Part shown: positions 7,376-15,928 of the stretch, piece by piece
Layout of the letters: every line of letters begins with the position of its first letter
Numbering within the stretch: the first letter of the stretch is position 1
Translations under genes and position numbers: made by a program
Notes under the pieces: generated by a model
What the model saw: only the letters and a program-made list of their open reading frames with translations
What the model was told of the DNA's origin: nothing
Database searches by the model: none
Source of the DNA: Streptomyces diacarni
Lineage (GTDB): Bacteria > Actinomycetota > Actinomycetes > Streptomycetales > Streptomycetaceae
Direction: 5' to 3'
DNA length: 64,000 nucleotides
Assembly (NCBI RefSeq): GCF_003323715.1
Contig: NZ_QOIN01000053.1
Coordinates: 1-64,000 of the forward strand

Positions 7376-10300
7376 TCAGGGGCGGGGCGGCAGCGGCGGC
7401 CGCGACCGGTCGGGAACGTCCCCGTAGCCGGGCGGCGTGCGGGCGGGATGCCGCTCCAGCAGGTCGAGCGCGGTGTTCACGGCGGTCCCCAGGACGGAAC
7501 TGCGCCCCTCGGCCCAGTCGAGAGGCGTGCGCAGGACCTCGATGTCCGGGTCGACGCCGCGGTTCTCGACCGACCACCCGAAGCCCTCGAACCAGGCCGC
7601 GTTCATGGGCACGGTGATCACCGTGCCGTCGCCGAGCCGGTGCCGCCCCGTCATGCCGACGACGCCGCCCCAGGTGCGGGCGCCCACGACGGGGCCGAGA
7701 CCGAGCTGCCGGAACGCGGCGATGATCATGTCGCCGTCGGAGGCGGTGGCCTCGTCGGCGACGGCGACCACGGGCCCGCGCGGCGCGTTGCTGGCGTAGG
7801 AGACGGGTTCGGCGTTGCGGGTGAGGTCCCAGCCGAGAATGGTGCGGGTCAGCTTCTCCAGGACGAGTTCGCTGATGTGGCCGCCCGCGTTGCCCCGCAC
7901 GTCCACGATCAGCGCCGGCCGGGAGACCTCCAGGCGCAGGTCGCGGTTGAACTGTGCCCACCCTGAGCCGCCCATGTCGGGGATGTGCAGGTAGCCGCAC
8001 TCCCCGCCGCTCAGCTCGCGGACCACCTCGCGGCGGCGGGCCACCCAGTCCTGGTAGCGCAGCGGGCGTTCGTCGATCAGCGGGACGACGGCGACCCGGC
8101 GCGGACCCGCCTGCTCCAAGGTCAGCTCGACAGTGGTGCCGCCCGCCGCGGCCAGCAGGGGCGCGGGACCGCTGTGGAGGTCGACGGGGCGGGCGTCGAC
8201 GTGGGTGAGCAGCGCGCCCTCGCGCACGGGTGAGGCGGCCAGCGGGGAACGGGCGCGCGAGTCGGAGGAGTCGCCCGGCAGGATCCGGCCGATCCGCCAG
8301 TCGCCCTCCGGGGTGCGGATCAGGTCGGCGCCGAGGAAACCGATGGGCCGCTGGTAGTGCGGCGGGCCCTCGTCGCGCCGCGCCGGGGTGACGTAGGCGT
8401 GCGAGGTGCCGAGTTCGCCGAGGACCTCGCGCAGCAGGTCGGCGAACTCGTCGGGCGAGGCGACACGTTCGACCAGCGGGCGGTACTGGTCCAAGACGGC
8501 GTCCCAGTCGACCCCGCTCATGCCGGGATCCCAGAAGTACGCCCTGATCAGCCGCCCGGCCTCCGCGTAGGCCTGCCGCCACTCGGCGGCCGGGTCGACG
8601 TCGTGCAGCACGCGGCGCATGTCGATGTAGGTGGTGCTGTCGGAGTCGGCCTGCTGCTCGGCCGGGACGACGCGGAGTATCCCCTCGTCGGCCACGACCA
8701 GCCGGGTGCCGTCCCCGCTCAGCGCGAACCAGTCGATGTCGCTGGTCAACTCGGTGCGCTTGGCGGTGGTCAGGTCGAAATGCTCCAGCGTGGGCCGGCC
8801 CGAGGTGTCCGCCGGGTTGACGAACGTCTCGCCCAGGGCGCCCGAGATGGGGAAGCGCAGCCAGATCAGCCCGCCGCCCGCCACCGGACACAGCGCCGTG
8901 TACTTGGACGCGGTCACGGGGAAGGGCGTCACGCGGTTCGCCAGGCCCTCCGCCTCCACGAGCACCGTCACCTCCGGCCCGTCCTCGTCGCCGCCCGCAC
9001 CCACCCGGTCCTGCGGGTCGAGTCCGCCGGCGGCGGGGCGGCCCTCCGGGGTGAGCGCGAAGGGCGAGAGCGTCGCCGACGCCAGCGGCACCAGATAGGG
9101 GCGGCAGCCCAGCGGGAAGGAGAGATCGCCCGTGTGCACGTCGTAGACCGGATCGAAACCGCGCCAGGACAGGAAGGCGAGATAACGCCCGTCCCGGGTG
9201 AAGACGGGCTGCTCGTCCTCGAACCGCCCGTCCGTCACGTCGAGGACCGTCCGCTCCGCCTCCAGCCCCTGCCAGTCGGCGACCTTCGCCAGCCTGATGC
9301 AGGACAGCGACCGCCCCACCCCGGGGTGCGCCCAGGCCAGCCACCGCGAGTCGGGGGAGAAGGCGGGGTCGTGCACGGGACCGTTGTGCGACCGTACGAC
9401 CTCGGTGATCGCGGCCTCGGGCGCGGACGTGTCCTCGTCGAGGTCGGGGACGTCGACGATCAGCAGCCGCCCGTCGTGCGTGACGACGGCGAGCCGCTCC
9501 CCCGAGGGGGCGGCCACCAGTTCGAGCACCCGGCCGAGCTGCCCGCCGGCCACCCGGTAGGCGGGCCGCTGCCGGGAGGCGCGGGGGAGGTCGGCGATCT
9601 CGAGGGCGTCCTCGCCGTCCGCGTCCGTGACGTAGGCGATCCGCCCGGTGCCACCCAGCATCTCCGGCAACCGCGACCGCACCCCCGGGGCGTCGGCGAT
9701 GGCCCGCGCAGGACCGTCGCGATGCGTGAGCCAGTACAGGCTGCCGCGCACCGCCACCGCGCTCGCCCGCCCCGTGTGATCGACGGCCAGCCCGTCCAGA
9801 TGCGCGCTCGCCGGCACCTGGTAGGGGCGCCGCCCCGTGCGCTGCCCGCCCAGCCGCACGTCGAGCCGGCGCGGGCGAGCCGTCCGCGCGAAGTCGTCGA
9901 CCAGCCACAGCTCGCCCGCGCACTGGTAGACGACCCGCCGCCCGTCGGTGGCGGCGTGCCGGGCGTAGAAGGTGTCGTGGTCGGTGTGGCGGCGCAGGTC
10001 CGAGCCGTCGGGAAGGCAGGAGTACAGGTTGCCGACGCCCTCGTGGTCGGAGAGGAAGGCGACCCGCCCGCCGACCAGCATCACCGCGTCCAGATGTCCC
10101 TCCACACCGGGCAGCAGCCGCTCACCCTGCAACCACATCCGCCCCGTGGCGCCGCCCCGGTACCGCTTCCAGCTCGCCGGCTCGTGCGGAGGCGTGCCGG
10201 TCAGCAGCAGCGTGCGCCGCTCGCCGTCCTGCTCGGCGACGGCGATGTCCGAGACCGGCCCCCACGGCAGCCTGCTGCCAGGGCAGGGGGCGTCCGGACG

Positions 10301-10711
10301 GTCGGCGGGCGGCCCGTCGGGGCCCTCGACGGGGATGCGGTAGGACCAGGCGCGGTGCGCGAACGGTTCGCCGTGCGAGGCCACGGCCAGCACGTCACCC
10401 TCCGGGGTCCAGCCGCACACCCGCGTGTCGGTGGCGCCCCAGTACGTCAGCTGCCGCGCGGGGCCGCCCCCCACCGGCACCAGATGGACCTCCGGGTCGA
10501 GACTGCGCCAGGTGGTGAAGGCGATGCGCCCGCCGTCGGGGGAGAAGCGGGGATGCCCGACGCGCGTGCGGTCGACGGTCAGCCGCCACGCCCGCTCCGA
10601 CGGCTTCCCCGCCCCGGGCAGCGCGGCGAGCCACAGGTCGTCTTCGGCGACGAAGCAGAGATGGTTGCTGTGCAGGTGGGGGAAGCGGAGGTAGGCGGCG
10701 TCGTCGATCAT
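7376..10711 (-). CDS. Tricorn-type protease
   Basis: At 1111 residues it matches full-length tricorn (Thermoplasma enzyme 1071). The N-terminal half carries beta-propeller repeats (AYLRFPHLHSN, PRFSPDGGRIAFTTW, AFSPDSRWLAWAHPG, VFTRDGRYLAFLSW), followed by the C1, PDZ and C2 regions. Catalytic candidates are S770-H771 (GTSHAYVTP), nucleophile S991 (ATASDGD) and E1049 (VENRGVDP). The 58-residue S-E spacing equals that of S965/E1023 in tricorn. It should trim peptides produced by the proteasome or other proteases in the cytoplasm. The ATG at 10711 fits the family start, but its AGGAGGG lies only 1-2 nt upstream; ATGs at 10741 and 10777 are alternatives. Confidence 0.93.
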   Translation of the reverse strand: MIDDAAYLRFPHLHSNHLCFVAEDDLWLAALPGAGKPSERAWRLTVDRTRVGHPRFSPDGGRIAFTTWRSLDPEVHLVPVGGGPARQLTYWGATDTRVCGWTPEGDVLAVASHGEPFAHRAWSYRIPVEGPDGPPADRPDAPCPGSRLPWGPVSDIAVAEQDGERRTLLLTGTPPHEPASWKRYRGGATGRMWLQGERLLPGVEGHLDAVMLVGGRVAFLSDHEGVGNLYSCLPDGSDLRRHTDHDTFYARHAATDGRRVVYQCAGELWLVDDFARTARPRRLDVRLGGQRTGRRPYQVPASAHLDGLAVDHTGRASAVAVRGSLYWLTHRDGPARAIADAPGVRSRLPEMLGGTGRIAYVTDADGEDALEIADLPRASRQRPAYRVAGGQLGRVLELVAAPSGERLAVVTHDGRLLIVDVPDLDEDTSAPEAAITEVVRSHNGPVHDPAFSPDSRWLAWAHPGVGRSLSCIRLAKVADWQGLEAERTVLDVTDGRFEDEQPVFTRDGRYLAFLSWRGFDPVYDVHTGDLSFPLGCRPYLVPLASATLSPFALTPEGRPAAGGLDPQDRVGAGGDEDGPEVTVLVEAEGLANRVTPFPVTASKYTALCPVAGGGLIWLRFPISGALGETFVNPADTSGRPTLEHFDLTTAKRTELTSDIDWFALSGDGTRLVVADEGILRVVPAEQQADSDSTTYIDMRRVLHDVDPAAEWRQAYAEAGRLIRAYFWDPGMSGVDWDAVLDQYRPLVERVASPDEFADLLREVLGELGTSHAYVTPARRDEGPPHYQRPIGFLGADLIRTPEGDWRIGRILPGDSSDSRARSPLAASPVREGALLTHVDARPVDLHSGPAPLLAAAGGTTVELTLEQAGPRRVAVVPLIDERPLRYQDWVARRREVVRELSGGECGYLHIPDMGGSGWAQFNRDLRLEVSRPALIVDVRGNAGGHISELVLEKLTRTILGWDLTRNAEPVSYASNAPRGPVVAVADEATASDGDMIIAAFRQLGLGPVVGARTWGGVVGMTGRHRLGDGTVITVPMNAAWFEGFGWSVENRGVDPDIEVLRTPLDWAEGRSSVLGTAVNTALDLLERHPARTPPGYGDVPDRSRPPLPPRP

Positions 10712-11099
10712 CCCTCCTATGGTTCGGGCCACGGGGGCCATCGGCAAGTCGTGCCATGACGCCCTCACCCTCGCCAATGTCCCGGGGCCGCGCCCCCCTA
10801 GGAGCCCCCTGGAGGAGAGCTAGCTCCCTCTTACGTGAGTCGGCCCGGCACTGGGGTTCTGTGGTTCTCTCTTGTGTGGGGGTCCAGGGGGCGGAGCCCC
10901 TTGGCGGGGGTTCCTAGGGGGGCGGAGCCCCCGTAGCGGGGGGCATTTGGGGGGCGGAGCCGCCCCAAAGCCTCCCCGGCGAGGGGCCGGGGGTCTGGGG
11001 GGCGGAGCCCCTCAGGGAGAGAGCAGCCCTTCGGGGGTGGGCTGGCCCCACTGGTAAAGGGGGAGGTCTGGGGGGCCCGCCCCAGGAGGAGCGGAGGTA
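10712..11099. other. Gene-free region with palindromic GC repeats
   Basis: The 388 bp between the tricorn gene and the SsgA-like gene hold no credible gene. Most of it is an array of GGGGCGGAGCCCC palindromes (listed separately) and G-rich spacers. The leftmost 100 bp should contain the tricorn promoter, but no clear -35/-10 pair is visible. Confidence 0.6.
10887..11012. repeat. Four-copy array of GGGGCGGAGCCCC palindromes
   Basis: Copies of a GGGGCGGAGCC(C)C core lie at about 10887-10900, 10917-10932, 10949-10966 and 10997-11012. Each can fold into a short GC hairpin. The third copy is altered to GGGGCGGAGCCGCCCC. Such GC-rich palindromes are dispersed widely in Streptomyces intergenic DNA, usually near 3' ends. 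Here they lie just downstream of the minus-strand SsgA-like gene and may act together as a terminator. Confidence 0.75.
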
Positions 11100-11513
11100 T
11101 CACACTCCGCGGAGCAGAGAACGAAACCCCTCTTCCAGATCGAGAAAGGCACTCTCGCACCCAGCGGGAACAACCTCGTACGACCCCTGCAAGAACGCGG
11201 ACAGGTCCGCGCTGGAGAACTCCAGGAGGGCCACCCCTTCCCCCGCGTGCAACTCGATCACGGTCCGTTCCTGTCCGAAGGGGCACACGTGGACGTCCCC
11301 TTCCCCCGCGGGTCCGCACGCGCCCTGGGCGAGGAGGTCGCGGGAGAAGGTCCAGGTGACCTCCTCGCCGTCGAGGGATATGTCGGCGGGGAAGACGAGG
11401 TGCACGGCGAGCGGGTCGCCCGAGTCGTAGCGAAGAGCGGGTGTCAGGGGACGGGTGGCGGGCGGCCGGGTGATCAGTTGGGCCGGCACGGTGCGGGTGA
11501 TGACCTGTGACAC
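11100..11513 (-). CDS. SsgA-like protein (SALP), sporulation/cell-division regulator
   Basis: The 137-residue protein shows the SsgA-family pattern: PAxLxY-like RYDSGDPLAVHLVFP near residue 43, WTFSRDLLAQG near 68, a DVHVxP segment near 88 and SADLSAFL near 116. SALPs occur in sporulating actinomycetes and control placement of septum formation and wall remodelling in aerial hyphae. The GTG at 11513 has AGAGGAG 6 nt upstream and gives the usual family length; the longer frame adds a non-conserved 32-residue extension. Which paralogue it is (SsgA to SsgG) cannot be told from sequence alone. Confidence 0.88.
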   Translation of the reverse strand: MSQVITRTVPAQLITRPPATRPLTPALRYDSGDPLAVHLVFPADISLDGEEVTWTFSRDLLAQGACGPAGEGDVHVCPFGQERTVIELHAGEGVALLEFSSADLSAFLQGSYEVVPAGCESAFLDLEEGFRSLLRGV

Positions 11514-11671
11514 GTCTGCTCCTCTGGGTCGGGGACTCCCGGTCCGCTCATCGCTCGGGCCGGGTTGCCCCTTCGCCCTGTCAGACGCGTGGGACGGCCG
11601 GTCAGTCACCCGGGGAGCCTGGTGAGCTCTGCCACAGCGTGCGGACTTCTTCTCTTTGCTTGTTCTCCCTC

Positions 11672-11688
11672 TTGCAACCTCTTTGCAT
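11672..11688. promoter_or_regulatory. Nur-box-like site upstream of the ECF importer
   Basis: TTGCAA-CCTCT-TTGCAT matches the Nur box described for Streptomyces coelicolor (tTGCaa-N5-ttGCAA) in all but the last base. Nur is the nickel-responsive Fur-family repressor. The site lies 67 bp before the cbiM-like start. It predicts repression when nickel is abundant and supports nickel as the metal. Confidence 0.65.
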
Positions 11689-11754
11689 GTGAGCGTTATT
11701 CTCAGGACGCTGAGCCGTCACCGGCTGTGCCGTCGTGAGAAGGGGTGCCTCCCC

Positions 11755-12882
11755 ATGCACGTACCTGATGGATTCATCGACGCCCCCGTCTCGGCCGGTA
11801 CGGGCGTGCTCGCTGCGGTGGCTGTCGCTGCCTCCCTGCGTGGCGCCCGGCGCGAACTCGGTGGCGGTCTCGGCGAGGCGGGGGAGCGGACGGCGCCGCT
11901 GGCCGGTCTGGTCGCGGCGTTCATCTTCGCCGTGCAGATGCTCAACTTCCCGGTGGCTGCCGGGACGAGTGGGCATCTGCTCGGTGGGGCTCTCGCCGCG
12001 ATCCTCGTGGGCCCCTGTACGGGCGTGTTGTGTGTGTCCGTCGTGCTGCTGCTCCAGGGGGTGCTGTTCGCGGACGGTGGGCTGACGGCGCTGGGGACGA
12101 ACATCACGGACATGGGCGTGGTGACCGTCCTGGTCGCCTACGGCCTCTTCCGTGCGCTGCTGCGGGTGCTGCCGCGCAGGCGTTCCGCGGTGACGGTCGC
12201 GTCGTTCGTCGCCGCTTTGGTTTCCGTACCGGCCGCGGCTGTGGCGTTCACCGCGCTGTACGCGCTGGGCGGGACGACCGACGTGTCGTTGGGCAAGGTG
12301 TTCGCCGCCATGGTGGGCGTGCACGTGCTCATCGGTGTCGGCGAGGCCGTGATCACGGCGGCGACGGTGGGCGCGGTGGTGGCCGTCCGTCCCGACCTGG
12401 TGTACGCCGCCCGTGACCGCCTGTCCGTCCGCCTGGAACTCCGCCCCTCCCCGCTCGCGCCCGCGGACGAACCCACAACCGCAGCTCCGCACGAACAAGA
12501 ATCCGCATCCGCGAAGGCCCCGTCCCGCCGTTCCGCCCGCTCCCTCTGGCTCGCCGGCCTGGCGGTGACCGTCGTGTGCGCGGGCGGGCTGAGCTTCTAC
12601 GCGTCGGCCAGCCCCGACGGGCTGGAGAAGGTCGCCGCCGACAACGGCATCGACGAGAAGGCGGAGGACCATGCCGCCGAGGACTCGCCGTTGGCCGACT
12701 ACGGCGTCGGGGACATCGCCAACGCCCGTCTCTCGGGCGGCCTGGCGGGCGTCATCGGCGCCGGTGCCACCCTCGCGGTGGGCTCGGGCGTGTTCGTGGT
12801 GCTGCGCCGTCGGCGCCGAGGCGTCGACGGGAGCGCGTCGACGGAGGCGCAGCAGCCGGCCGACGTGTCCACCGAGCGCTGA
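11755..12882 (+). CDS. ECF nickel/cobalt importer, fused M and N components
   Basis: The 375-residue membrane protein starts MHVPDGFIDAPVS, the diagnostic metal-binding N-terminus of CbiM/NikM in which the first residues and His2 coordinate the ion. About six helices follow to residue 220. After a charged linker (about 225-260) comes an N-component-like domain with the PDGLEKVA motif (near 285) between two further helices. M-N fusions of this kind are common in Actinobacteria. The ATG at 11755 is fixed by the required MHxPDGF start. With the next two genes it forms a complete importer. The Nur-like box upstream favours nickel over cobalt. Confidence 0.9.
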   Translation: MHVPDGFIDAPVSAGTGVLAAVAVAASLRGARRELGGGLGEAGERTAPLAGLVAAFIFAVQMLNFPVAAGTSGHLLGGALAAILVGPCTGVLCVSVVLLLQGVLFADGGLTALGTNITDMGVVTVLVAYGLFRALLRVLPRRRSAVTVASFVAALVSVPAAAVAFTALYALGGTTDVSLGKVFAAMVGVHVLIGVGEAVITAATVGAVVAVRPDLVYAARDRLSVRLELRPSPLAPADEPTTAAPHEQESASAKAPSRRSARSLWLAGLAVTVVCAGGLSFYASASPDGLEKVAADNGIDEKAEDHAAEDSPLADYGVGDIANARLSGGLAGVIGAGATLAVGSGVFVVLRRRRRGVDGSASTEAQQPADVSTER

Positions 12883-12901
12883 GCAGCGAGGCCGCGGCGA
12901 G

Positions 12902-13666
12902 ATGGGTGCGGGACACGCGCACAAGCTCTACAAGGACGTGCGCTCGCCCGTGCACGCGCTGCCGGCGCACTGCAAGCTGGCGGCGGTCTTCTGCTTCGTC
13001 GTCCTCGTGGTGGTCACGCCGCGCGAGGCGGTGTGGGCGTTCGGCGCGTACGCGGTGCTGCTCGCGGCCGTGGCCGCGGTCTCGCGGGTGCCGCCGCGGC
13101 ATCTGCTGACGCGGATGGCGATCGAGGTGCCGTTCGTGGCGTTCGCGGTGCTGCTGCCACTCGTCGCCGAGGGGGAGCGGGTCACCGTGCTGGGGGTGTC
13201 GCTGTCCGAGTCGGGGCTGTGGGGCGCGTGGAACGTGCTCGCCAAGGGCACCCTGGGGGTGGCGGCGTCGGTGCTGCTCGCCTCGACGACCGGGCTGAAC
13301 GCGCTGCTGCTGGGGTTGGCGCGGCTGCGGATGCCGCCGCTGCTGTGCCAGATCGCCACGTTCATGGTGCGCTACGCGGACGTCATCAGCGAGGAGATGC
13401 GCCGGATGCGCACCGCCCGCGTCTCGCGCGGTTTCGAGGCGCGCGGCCCACGGCACTGGGCGGTGCTCGCCAAGTCGGCCGGGTCGCTGTTCATCCGCTC
13501 CTACGAGCGGGGCGAGCGGGTGCACCTGGCGATGCTCAGCCGCGGCTACACCGGCACCATGCCGCCCGCTCTCGGCGACGGCCCCGCGGCCCGCGCGCAG
13601 TGGGCCCGTTCGGCGGCGCTGCCGCTCGCCGCTCTCGCGATCTGTGTGACGGGATGGACTCTGTGA
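12902..13666 (+). CDS. ECF transporter transmembrane component (CbiQ/NikQ)
   Basis: The 254-residue T component has about five helices and the coupling motif region VSRGFEARGPRHWAVLAKSAGSLFIRSYERGERVHLAMLSRGYTG, which includes the paired Ala-Arg-Gly/Ser-Arg-Gly type motifs that contact the ATPase. It lies 19 bp after the M/N gene and its stop lies inside the start of the ATPase gene. It transmits ATP-driven movement to the metal-binding M/N protein. Confidence 0.88.
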   Translation: MGAGHAHKLYKDVRSPVHALPAHCKLAAVFCFVVLVVVTPREAVWAFGAYAVLLAAVAAVSRVPPRHLLTRMAIEVPFVAFAVLLPLVAEGERVTVLGVSLSESGLWGAWNVLAKGTLGVAASVLLASTTGLNALLLGLARLRMPPLLCQIATFMVRYADVISEEMRRMRTARVSRGFEARGPRHWAVLAKSAGSLFIRSYERGERVHLAMLSRGYTGTMPPALGDGPAARAQWARSAALPLAALAICVTGWTL

Positions 13667-14448
13667 ACCGTGCTGCTTACCCCGCCGACGGCGCCGCTGT
13701 GCCCTCCCTGGAGGTGCGGGGACTGGCCTACGCCTATCCGGACGGCCATCAGGCGCTGTTCGGTGTCGATCTGACGGTGGAGCGCGGCCGGCGTGTCGCC
13801 CTGCTCGGCCCCAACGGCGCGGGCAAGACCACGCTGGTGCTGCACCTCAACGGGATCCTGACGCCGGGTGCCGGTTCGGTCACGGTCGCCGGGCTGCCGG
13901 CCACCCGAGCGAACCTGGCGGAGATCCGGCGTCGCGTGGGCATCGTCTTCCAGGACCCCGACGACCAGTTGTTCATGCCCACGGTGCGGGAGGACGTCGC
14001 TTTCGGCCCGGCCGCTGCCGGACTGCGGGGCGCACAGCTCCAGGAGCGGGTCGAGGAGGCGCTGGAGCGGGTGGGGATGGCGGAGCACGCTCACCGTGCG
14101 CCGCACCACCTCTCGTTCGGGCAGCGGCGGCGCGTCGCGGTCGCCACCGTGCTGGCCTCCCGCCCGGAGATCCTCGTCCTGGACGAGCCGTCCTCCAACC
14201 TGGATCCGGCGGCCCGCCGCGAGCTGGCCGATCTCCTCGGGGCGCTGGATGTGACGGTGCTGATGGTCACGCACGACCTGCCGTACGCGCTTCAGCTGTG
14301 TCCGCGTTCCGTCGTCCTCGGTGACGGCGTCCTGGTGGCCGACGGCACCACGCAGGAACTGCTGTCGGACGCGGAGCTGATGCGCGCGCACCGCCTGGAG
14401 CTGCCCTTCGGCTTCGACCCCCGTTCGGTGACAGCCCCCGTCGCATAG
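13654..14448 (+). CDS. ECF transporter ATPase (CbiO/NikO)
   Basis: The 264-residue ABC ATPase has Walker A GPNGAGKTT (near residue 51), an ECF-type Q-loop VFQDPDDQLF (near 100), signature LSFGQRRR (near 152), Walker B ILVLDEPSSNLD (near 175) and the H-loop VTHD (near 209). It shares its start region with the end of the T-component gene. The GTG at 13663, which gives a GTGA overlap and lies 5-6 nt after GGGATGG, is an equally good start. Substrate metal is inferred from the upstream regulatory box. Confidence 0.9.
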   Translation: MDSVNRAAYPADGAAVPSLEVRGLAYAYPDGHQALFGVDLTVERGRRVALLGPNGAGKTTLVLHLNGILTPGAGSVTVAGLPATRANLAEIRRRVGIVFQDPDDQLFMPTVREDVAFGPAAAGLRGAQLQERVEEALERVGMAEHAHRAPHHLSFGQRRRVAVATVLASRPEILVLDEPSSNLDPAARRELADLLGALDVTVLMVTHDLPYALQLCPRSVVLGDGVLVADGTTQELLSDAELMRAHRLELPFGFDPRSVTAPVA

Positions 14449-14494
14449 CGTCCGCGGGCGCGTAGGACCATGGGGGCGCGGCGCACGAAACCGT

Positions 14495-14546
14495 CCCAAG
14501 GCGACAGGCAACGCCCCAAGGCGACAGGCGCCCCCAAGGCGACAGG
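14495..14546. repeat. Three 14-bp direct repeats CCCAAGGCGACAGG
   Basis: Exact copies lie at 14495-14508, 14515-14528 and 14533-14546. The last ends in the ACAGG(AG) that serves as Shine-Dalgarno sequence for the hydrolase start at 14559. The spacing (20 and 18 bp) is close to two helical turns. It could be a regulatory array or a recent duplication of the leader. Confidence 0.65.
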
Positions 14547-14558
14547 AGCGAATCAGAC

Positions 14559-15869
14559 GTGGCGAAGGTCGTTCACTCAACGACGGCGGTGCCCGGTCCG
14601 CCGGCAGCGGCGGCGGGCACTGCGGTGACGGTGCACGGCACGGTGGCGAAGGGCTACGAGCCCGTCAGGGACGCCTTCGTACGCAACTTCGCCGAGCGCG
14701 GTGAGCGGGGCGCGGCCGTGGCCGTGCACCACGAGGGCCGCAAGGTCGTCGACCTGTGGGGCGGCAGCACCGATCCGGCCGACCCCGGCGCCGCGCCCTG
14801 GAGTCAGGAGACCGCCGTCGTCGTCCGCTCGGCCACCAAGGGGCTCGCCGCGGCGGTCCCGCATCTGCTGCACCAGCGTGGCCAGCTCGATCTGGACGCC
14901 CCCGTCGGCGCGTACTGGCCGCAGTTCAAGGCCGCCGGGAAGGAACGCGTCCTCGTCCGCCATCTGCTCGCCCACCGTGCGGGTCTGCCCGCTGTGGACG
15001 TCCCGCTGACCCCCGAGCAGCTGCTGGACCCGGCGGCCGGGCCGCGGGCGCTGGCCGCGCAGGCGCCCGAGTGGCGCCCCGAGGAGGGGCACGGTTACCA
15101 CGCGCACACCTTCGGCTGGCTGCTGGCGGAGCTGGTGCGCCGGGCCAGCGGCGGCCGCAGCCTGGGCCGCTGGTTCGCGGACGAGATCGCAGGCCCCGCG
15201 GGGCTCGACCTGTGGATCGGGCTGCCCGCGGAGGTCGCCGCCTCCGGGCGGGTGGCCAGGGTCGCCGAGCTGACGGCGCCGGAGCCCGCCCCGGGGGCGC
15301 TGCGGACCCGGCCCAAGCGCGCGGTGACCGACGCCTACGCCGACCCGTCCTCGCTCACCCGCCGCGCCTTCGACGCCGTCGAGCCCCGGCCCGACGAGAA
15401 CGCCCCCGCCTACCGCGCGGCCGAGCTCCCCGCCGCGAACGGCATCGCCACGGCCCGCTCCCTGTCCGCTTTCTACGCGGCGCTGATGGGCCCTGTGCCG
15501 GCCGAGTCCGCCGATTCGGCCGGCTCCCGGACGGACGCCGGATCCGGTGGGAGCGTGCGGGAGGGTGCCCGCCGGCTGTTCACGCCCGCGACGCTCACCC
15601 AGGCACGGTCGCAGGAGGCGGAGGGCCCCGACCGGGTCCTGATCGTGGGCACGCGTTTCGGGCTCGGCTACATGCTGCACGGTTCGGCCTGCCCGATGCT
15701 CGGCCCCGGCTCCTTCGGGCATCCGGGCCGCGGCGGTTCGCTGGGCTTCGCCGATCCGGAGTCCGCCCTCTCCTTCGGCTACGTCACCGGGACCCTGCAC
15801 CGCTCGGTCACCAGTGATCCCCGCGCCCAGGCACTGGTGAGGGCACTGCGCACGGTGACCCCGACCTGA
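14559..15869 (+). CDS. Serine hydrolase of the beta-lactamase/EstB family
   Basis: The 436-residue protein has the S-x-x-K motif SATK (near residue 90), with the Y-x-N-type motif region at GYHAHTFGWLLAELV (near 178) and the C-terminal HPGRGGSLGFADP segment (near 388) in place of KTG. These mark class C beta-lactamase-like esterases and peptidases (EstB, LACTB type) rather than true beta-lactamases. The GTG at 14559 follows AGGAG by about 10 nt. No signal peptide is visible, so it is probably cytoplasmic. The substrate is unknown. Confidence 0.85.
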   Translation: MAKVVHSTTAVPGPPAAAAGTAVTVHGTVAKGYEPVRDAFVRNFAERGERGAAVAVHHEGRKVVDLWGGSTDPADPGAAPWSQETAVVVRSATKGLAAAVPHLLHQRGQLDLDAPVGAYWPQFKAAGKERVLVRHLLAHRAGLPAVDVPLTPEQLLDPAAGPRALAAQAPEWRPEEGHGYHAHTFGWLLAELVRRASGGRSLGRWFADEIAGPAGLDLWIGLPAEVAASGRVARVAELTAPEPAPGALRTRPKRAVTDAYADPSSLTRRAFDAVEPRPDENAPAYRAAELPAANGIATARSLSAFYAALMGPVPAESADSAGSRTDAGSGGSVREGARRLFTPATLTQARSQEAEGPDRVLIVGTRFGLGYMLHGSACPMLGPGSFGHPGRGGSLGFADPESALSFGYVTGTLHRSVTSDPRAQALVRALRTVTPT

Positions 15870-15928
15870 CGGCAGCGCGCGGTCCTGACGGCGCCAGTGG
15901 ATGGTGACGCCGTCGGGACGGCGGGCGC

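Noticed and set aside
7143..9923. 926-residue open frame on minus in another frame of the tricorn gene
   Set aside because: Same strand, different frame; lacks the propeller and protease motifs found in the frame 7376-10711.
11614..11754. Cobalamin riboswitch ahead of the CbiM-like gene
   Set aside because: The 140-bp leader is too short and lacks a B12-box-like sequence; a Nur-like site is seen instead.
14559..15869. Beta-lactamase (antibiotic resistance) gene
   Set aside because: SxxK is present but there is no signal peptide and the KTG box is replaced, so it belongs with EstB-like serine hydrolases.
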